5,761 nt of DNA from Alphaproteobacteria bacterium (GTDB lineage Bacteria > Pseudomonadota > Alphaproteobacteria > Rs-D84). This document shows positions 5,574 through 5,761 of the stretch, piece after piece; within the stretch, counting starts at the first letter, position 1; every line of letters starts with the position of its first letter. The translations under genes and the position numbers were made by a program. The notes beneath the pieces were generated by a model. It had not been told where the DNA came from and ran no database searches. It was given only the letters and a program-made list of their open reading frames with translations. The stretch spans positions 1 to 5,761 of the forward strand of contig JAKSTD010000033.1 in the NCBI GenBank assembly GCA_024402755.1. Direction: 5' to 3'.

Positions 5574-5761
5574 TCACATAAAATTTACTTGTAAAACAAA
5601 TCTTTTTATGGTATTATTATTTAAATGAGTATTTTCTATATAAACGTCGTTTAAGCTCATTTTACTAAAAACTGGTACTTCATTTCTATCTTTTTGATGC
5701 TCGTTAAAACTCTCTCTTTCAATGTCATCATTATAAATTTGATTATTAATAATCTTTGAAT
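5574..5761 (-). CDS. C-terminal end of an unidentified protein (5' part outside window)
   Basis: The minus-strand frame is open from the window edge to a TGA at 5574-5576, giving 61 residues rich in Asn, Glu, Lys and Ile (for example SKMSLNDVYIENTHLNNN). No other frame is open over this length; the next best stops after 34 codons. It ends 25 nt before the alaS ATG on the same strand, which suits an operon. I do not recognise the family; it is not the end of RecA, a frequent alaS neighbour elsewhere. In AT-rich DNA an open frame of this length is suggestive, not conclusive. Confidence 0.5.
   Translation of the reverse strand, partial: SKIINNQIYNDDIERESFNEHQKDRNEVPVFSKMSLNDVYIENTHLNNNTIKRFVLQVNFM

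Overview
The window looks like a piece of an AT-rich, Gram-negative, probably host-associated bacterial genome. The Gram-negative inference rests on a Sec-type signal peptide followed by a beta-helical, polymorphic-membrane-protein-like passenger. The alanyl-tRNA synthetase is an unusually short form that I associate from memory with reduced genomes (Patescibacteria and some host-associated proteobacterial lineages), so the exact phylum stays open. Standard genetic code is used; no tRNA, rRNA, CRISPR array or transposase is visible.

Layout. (1) 1-1367, minus strand: the N-terminal 455 residues of a large surface protein with GGAI/FxxN beta-helix repeats; the 3' end lies outside the window. 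(2) 1360-1683, minus: a small SinR-family protein with a Cas2-like fold, overlapping the adhesin start by 8 nt. (3) 1684-1898: a divergent intergenic region with candidate promoters for both sides. (4) 1899-2942, plus: a Fic-domain protein with a VbhA-antitoxin-like N-terminus and a C-terminal winged helix joined by a TTQK repeat linker. (5) 2937-3308, minus: a DUF488-family gene that has lost its N-terminus, overlapping the Fic stop tail to tail; about 130 bp of decayed or non-coding DNA follows. (6) 3441-3671, minus: a short basic protein of unknown function. (7) 3773-5548, minus: alaS, 591 codons, lacking the C-Ala domain and the beta-barrel half of the usual editing region. (8) 5574-5761, minus: the C-terminal end of an unidentified gene, 25 nt upstream of alaS.

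How it fits together. The alaS end looks like core housekeeping, probably co-transcribed with the gene upstream of it. The middle (SinR-like, Fic, DUF488 remnant) has the look of a small accessory or defence/toxin-antitoxin-type islet next to a surface adhesin. No joint function of these genes can be shown from the sequence alone. The most interesting points are the Fic protein, which lacks both partners of the classic autoinhibitory salt bridge, the minimal AlaRS, the C-terminal run-on of the SinR-like protein into the adhesin start, and the 5'-eroded DUF488 gene.
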